From the NCBI GenBank assembly GCA_008360975.2, contig CM039184.1, forward strand, positions 33,591,797 through 33,655,796: a stretch of DNA of 64,000 nt, given 5' to 3'. Position 1 is the first letter of the stretch; every line of letters begins with the position of its first letter. The stretch is from Lichenostomus cassidix. Its lineage: Eukaryota; Chordata; Aves; Passeriformes; Meliphagidae. The notes beneath the pieces are model-generated. The model did not search any database. It was given only the letters and a program-made list of their open reading frames with translations, and was not told the origin of the DNA. Made by a program: the position numbers and the translations under genes. Below are positions 58,536 through 64,000 of the stretch, piece by piece.

Positions 58536-61500
58536 GAGTATTTTGCATGCTCTCCAGATAACATTTTTACCTCTGGCAGGTCATTCAAACAATCTGACTA
58601 CCGTCCTTAAACTGGAGTAAGGACACAACCTTACTTCAAGCAGTTTTATAGGAAGAAATTCAGTGCCTATGACATATACATTGATTAGATATACATACGC
58701 ACATAATCAGTGTGTCTAATTCTCATGCATTTGAATATGTCTCTTTTAATATTTCAGAACTTGGAAAGATAATTTGAAAAGGTCATGGATATCAAACACT
58801 TCCGTAAGACAATTCTGATTTAGAGATCCATTTTGGAATACTTTTGAATAGCACAATATTTAAAATTATAGGAGAAACTGGAATCACTGGCTTTATGAAA
58901 CTCTACAATACATTCTTATTTTTTCAAAAAGGTAATAAAAGCTTCTTGAGAGGAGGTGTCCATTACCTTGTTTTTGCACAGCACACTGCAGAGCAAGCCT
59001 TTCCATTTTCCTGCCCTATTTCCATTTTAGTTCAGGCCTTTTAGACCTGCTGTAAAACAAAATTGTAATAGTATCTTTTAATAAACCCATTCAGACTTTA
59101 TAGGCAATTGTTTTTGCCATAGAGTGACCCTCCCCCAATTCAGGCACAGCTGCAGACTGTTAAGCAACAACTTCAGTCTAAAACATTTCCTGATACATTT
59201 TCTGTAGATGAAGTTAATAGCCCTGAGTCATTGCCTCAGGCCATCAACCCTCTCAATCAGTCATTAATCCCCTGAAATTGCCCAGAGCCACAATTGTTAC
59301 TGCTTTAACAGACTAAATTAGGTTTTGAACAAACAGAGCAAATGAAGGTCAATGTTGGGAAACAGAATTCAGTGAAAATTAAAGAAAATTTTGAGAAGTA
59401 TATAATAGGTCTGGATCAGTTCAAGGGATACAGGGACTGGATCACAAGGTCTTCTCTAGTTATTGAGGACAAGACCAGAAGAACAGTGTGTTTAACTTCA
59501 ATGGGATTTAGGTCAGATGCTTAATGCTTTAAGCTCTCACTTCTGGCATAGGGTCAGGTCATAAAAGACACCTGCAAAGTCAAAACATTGAAAACAAAAT
59601 ATCATTGCATAATATTTTTAGTTATCTTGGGATAAATGATGTATTTCATACACACTCTGTCACAGAATTCTACAGCTATCAGGAATACTTCTTTCTAGAC
59701 TTTACAAAAAGAAAAAGTATTTGAGAGCTACCTTTATGATGGATTTTGTTTGCCACTCCCCTCCCACCACACATACACAAAGGAAAGCACATTGCTCTTC
59801 AATGTTACAAGCTATATATATATGAATCCTTGAAAAATTTGTTGTTTCCATTCCTTTCTTTATTCTCCAGCCCCATTAATTAGTCATTGCTATTGCTATT
59901 AAACAGTTATAATCAACATTCCTAACCAAGAAACAAGAGCATTACTTGCCAACTTTCTTTAGTTTAGTTCATTTTCTAGTATGGCACAGTCAGCTGACCA
60001 TACCTGGCCCATAGAGGACTCCTGCAAAGGCACATCCCCCACTTCTACAAAACCAGTTGAGGTTGCACCACTAATATCATCGTCTCTCCCAGCTCCTGGG
60101 GAATTCATACATGAGTGGACACTGGATCAGCATATGGGCTAGAGAGGCTTAATGAGCCAGAATAAGCTCAAACACAGTACAAATATTTAGCAACAAGAAA
60201 GAAAAAGTGGAGCACAACATCCATAAGCCTAAGCAAAATAAGACTCTCCTAGTTATGGATTGCATTATATAACTGTGCAGCTCTTACAGAGAGTAACAAG
60301 AGTAGAACTGCAGCAACTCAGAAGCTGTAAACATTGATAATAAACTGATGTTTTTTGTAGAAGTAAAAAATACATTACATAACATCTGCAGAAAATGTCA
60401 ATGTCATCATTTTATAGACCATTGAGCAAGTTAGATAATGCCAAATAATTAGGTGAGCATGATTTAATGATGCCTCAGGTTGGTCACTTCAGTCCATACA
60501 GGGAAACTAACAGGACAAAGAGAACTGATCTTCACCCACATTCAGTATTTCCCATGTGTTTTGGAAATGCTGTATGTGACTAAGCTTCCCTGCTTGTGCG
60601 TGGTCTCTGCTAGAGTTCCTACATGTTGCTACCATACCAATAAATTGTTATATTACATGAGTAGGTCCATTGGCTACCACTACAGCATAAGTAAAGATTA
60701 GGCTGAAAGATTTGTAATTTTCTTCTAATCAATACATGATTTTTTTAGTGACACCTGGCTTTCACAGCTTTCTAATGCAGTGTAACAGCACAGTAACTGT
60801 GTGGGCATTGGTCACATATGATCTATATTACAAAAACCAGTTCTTGTTATCTTTTTTGAGCATCACAGACTGTGCCTGCCATGGAACATGGCAGATAGTA
60901 TACTTTTATCCTCATTTCCACTTCTGCGTCAGATAAATAAATGCAGCAAACAGATGGAGACCCTTATGTTATATTCTGCCAATATACCCCAACATTTTTA
61001 CATCTTACTCAGCTCTTCAGATCTCAGGAAGGTCAAATGCTTTGTTTAAAATCTATCAGTGTCTACTCAGTCTCTTATTAAGCTGATATTCATTACTCTT
61101 ATTAAGCTGATATAAAGCACTGACTAATGCACAGCCACAGAAAAATATAGTAAAAAATACATATACATGCTTTTTTTTTTTTTTTAAACTCCTTTGACTC
61201 CAGCCTTATTCTGGACAATATGCTTATGACCAAAATTTGCAGCAGTTTAGAATTCTCTTTTTTTTAGCCATTGCAAATAAAGTCTTGTCAAGGTAATCAC
61301 TTTTACTCTGCTACAACTGCTTGCTAAGTCAAATCAGATCAAGCTAAAAATATCTATGTTCCCCGAGAAAATGTATGGCACATTGAGTAAGACAAACACA
61401 GATGACCAGCTGTTCACCTGTACCAAGGAAATAGGGATTTAAGGCATAATAGGCATGTTAAGTGCTATGTGCAGCCCAACTGGCCTCTGTCCTTCAGCAG

Positions 61501-64000
61501 TCTCTGGATCAGCATTAGAAGGCTGTAGTCAGTGCTAGCTACTGTTTTGGGAAGCAGCCTCCCACAACAGTGAGAGCAGCTACCCCAGCCCCTCCTGGCA
61601 GCATCAGGAAAACATCTGCCTGGGTTCTTCAGAAGCCTTGTGGAAGGCTTCCACCTGGAAGCTGCTCCCTCCCTGAGCAGCCACCCAGAAGACACAAGGG
61701 CTGCTGCTGGGAGACATAAGCATTCTCCAAGTGCATGTATAGCATTTTTTTATGAAGGGGACTGGAGAGGAACAGGCGTACCTGAGAGCAAGACAAGGAA
61801 ACCATTCCTCAGTCTTTGAAGATCCTCTGAGTACTCCCAGCTCACCTTCCTTACCAAGAATCCTACTTTAACCAGCAATCTCTGGCTATCCACCATGACC
61901 CACTGGCCAGTTTTTGCACCCCTTCCGAGCTTCACAGATTCCCTTATGTTCTTCCAGCAGGCCTTCAGAACCCCTACAAGTCTCTTCCTGGTCCTTCAGC
62001 CAGCCTCCCAAAGCTTCCTGTGTTTCTCAGCCCCACGTTCTCTTTAAGTGAGACATATCCTTTAAGGATTCAGCATCTTCCATTTACCCTGTTTGAATGT
62101 ACAAGCATTGTCAGAAAAACCCCAATGAACAGCACACTAACTAGCAAAATGTGTGTAATTATCTAATAAAGAGGATGATGGATCATTTTGGATAATTTTC
62201 TTCTAAAGCACTGCCCAGATCATCACAAAGTGCATATTACCATAAAACCAGTTTAACTTCATATAAGCTACATATCAGTTTAAAAATTTAGACAGATTTT
62301 TACAACATTATTATCAGTATTAACACCAGGTCCAAAACCTGTATTTTTAGCAGTCTGCTGAACTGCACAAAATACAGCACATGTATCTACACAGCTGCAT
62401 AGCTACACTGGTTTGGAAGCTGCTGCTCTGCAAGTATATGCTATTTATGTGTTTCTTTTTCCAGAGTTCTGTTCCAAAGCCAGTAAAGTTGTATCATTCC
62501 TGCAGCTAATCAGATTTAAGTTAATGAATATTCATCAGAACTAGGTTAGCATGCATTGAAAATAATTCTTAAAAAAAATAAAAAAGAAGAAAGTAAAACT
62601 GCAGGATGACTATGTTAAATATGTTACTTTCCTAACTAGTGTACCTGGTAAAACCTAAAAGAAAATTCTTTTACCAAGAAAGCTCTGTTTCATGAAAAAT
62701 ATTTAGGCATATTTAAGTATTATATTTTCCTAAGATCTGACAACATACCAAATTCCCCTGTATTGTAGCATACTTAAGTGTTGCTTTTTAATGATCAGCA
62801 TGTCAGTACATGCACAATCAAGAGTCTCTTAATGATGATCAAGTAATAATATCTCTGGGCCTTTTCCCATCAAACTATAAGAATCATTCCACTGTAGAAG
62901 AAGCCAAATACCAATGATTATGAAATTTAAAAGAAAATTCAGAGTCTCTCAATTTTTCTGGTATTCTAAATCCTATTTAGCTGCTTCAAGATGCTTCTGC
63001 ATAGAATAATTGACAAAAGCACCTAGGCTCAGCAGTAATATTATTCATCACAAACATGTATATATGATTTCAGAACTGTATTTCTAAGTCAGTTGCTGTG
63101 TATTAGGTCATGTAAGGAGCTCTCATAGTGAGTTTGTCAGCAGCACAGACCCTGACGATAACTACAGACTTGCATGAAAGAAATTTAATATTACTATTGT
63201 GCCATGCTAAAGTGCCATGCTCTTTCTGCACTCATGAAATAATGCCAATGGGGGCTGGGTTTGTACTGTGTTTCTGGGACAATTCATAGCAGCTGGAAAA
63301 ATTTGGGATGATATGGGAGATCTGCATGTAGCTCAAGATGCAGCAGGTGATCCCTCTTGTGCCAAAAAGCACGAGCCTTCTACCCTGCCAATGAGTCCTC
63401 TCCACTGTCAACTGCTAATTGGGGTGCTGAGAATGGTGGCTGTCCTCAGCTGGAACAGGCTGAGTAACCTGCTTTAACTGGAACTGGCTTCATCTCCTTG
63501 AAAATAGTTCCGGTATTCTCAGTCTTGATCTGTCTCCTGAGAGTAGGAAGATGCTGGCTCAAGTGATCTGCACAAGGCACATCGACCATTGCTAAACTTC
63601 CAATAATGGGAGTATGTTACCATGACAGAGTCCTCAGAAAAGATCCCGGTGAAGCTAATTTGACATGGGTGTCAACATCATCTTTCCTCCTTTAATTATC
63701 CATGGTGGTATATTTTCTTTTCATAGAAGAACAAGTGAATCAAGTAAGGTGATTTTGAAGTTTTACTATTGTATCTTCAGAGAGTTGTAATAGAAGCAGC
63801 TAGGCAAGCTGGAAAATGTGTGCTAATTGAGACACAACAGAAGAGTTAATTCAGAAGATTTCATTATGAGGGGCAGAACTAACAGCTGAACAGAAGACAT
63901 CTATTGTCCTGTGATTTCCCATTGCCTAATCATTGCTAGGGGAGGGAAAAAGAAAATCCTTTACAGGACTGGAAACAAAGCTCGTGTTTTACAGATTGAC
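58536..64000. other. Gene-free AT-rich stretch to window end
   Basis: Contents: a possible ancient repeat (59490-59570), a (ta)n run (59812-59822), a poly-T run (61171-61185), a local duplication of cttattaagctgatat (61075-61111), and a GC-richer patch at 61460-62040 with a 76-codon minus-strand frame lacking any recognised domain. No gene is supported. Confidence 0.5.
59490..59570. repeat. Possible ancient sauropsid interspersed repeat remnant
   Basis: aacttcaatgggatttaggt and cagatgcttaatgcttt resemble the core of an old repeat family found across birds and reptiles, also suspected at 8100-8160. Recognition only; strongly diverged. Confidence 0.3.

Noticed and set aside
61460..62040. GC-richer segment as a possible exon
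   Set aside because: Frames are short, contain no recognised domain and lack convincing splice sites.

Overview
The window looks like gene-poor, AT-rich vertebrate nuclear DNA, most likely from a bird. The pointers are several degraded CR1 LINE 3' ends in both orientations, a solo LTR that I recognise as an ERVL-type LTR widespread in bird genomes, a second solo LTR with a 6-bp target-site duplication, and few other repeats. I see no complete host gene, rRNA, tRNA or CRISPR array. One short minus-strand segment (about 55650-55847) could be a terminal coding exon.

The main object is a young endogenous gammaretrovirus-like provirus at 31769-38822. It has two 442-bp LTRs that I could not tell apart by eye, a 5-bp target-site duplication (ccctc), a tRNA-His-type primer binding site, a polypurine tract, an open but internally damaged gag, a heavily deleted pol, a Cys-rich open frame between pol and env that I do not recognise, and a full-length open env of 690 codons. 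Gag and pol share a frame separated by one UAG, the gammaretroviral readthrough arrangement. Gag has a PPPY late motif and a single CCHC knuckle. Env has a CxxC in SU and a CX6CC in TM.

The contrast inside this element is the most interesting point. Gag has lost part of the capsid domain. Pol has lost the protease active site, the RT polymerase domain, the end of RNase H and the start of integrase, and it carries stops, a frameshift, a substituted catalytic glutamate and a sevenfold 17-bp tandem array. Env and the Cys-rich frame are uninterrupted. With indistinguishable LTRs, the simplest inference is that most lesions predate this integration and that the element was copied in trans by a helper.

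The rest, region by region: 1-4194 has no gene, with a small repeat cluster at 44-87; 4195-4737 CR1 (+); 6067-6539 solo LTR with 6-bp TSD; 11884-12331 CR1 (-); 13540-14160 a block resembling a conserved regulatory element; 18225-18752 CR1 (+); 26226-26345 CR1 fragment (+); 29570-30255 CR1 (+); 31769-38822 provirus; 43886-43912 a 27-bp palindrome; 46612-47150 ERVL-type solo LTR (-) with perfect 5-bp TSD; 54250-54345 and 58398-58535 CR1 fragments (-). Everything between is AT-rich sequence with simple repeats and no gene I can support.
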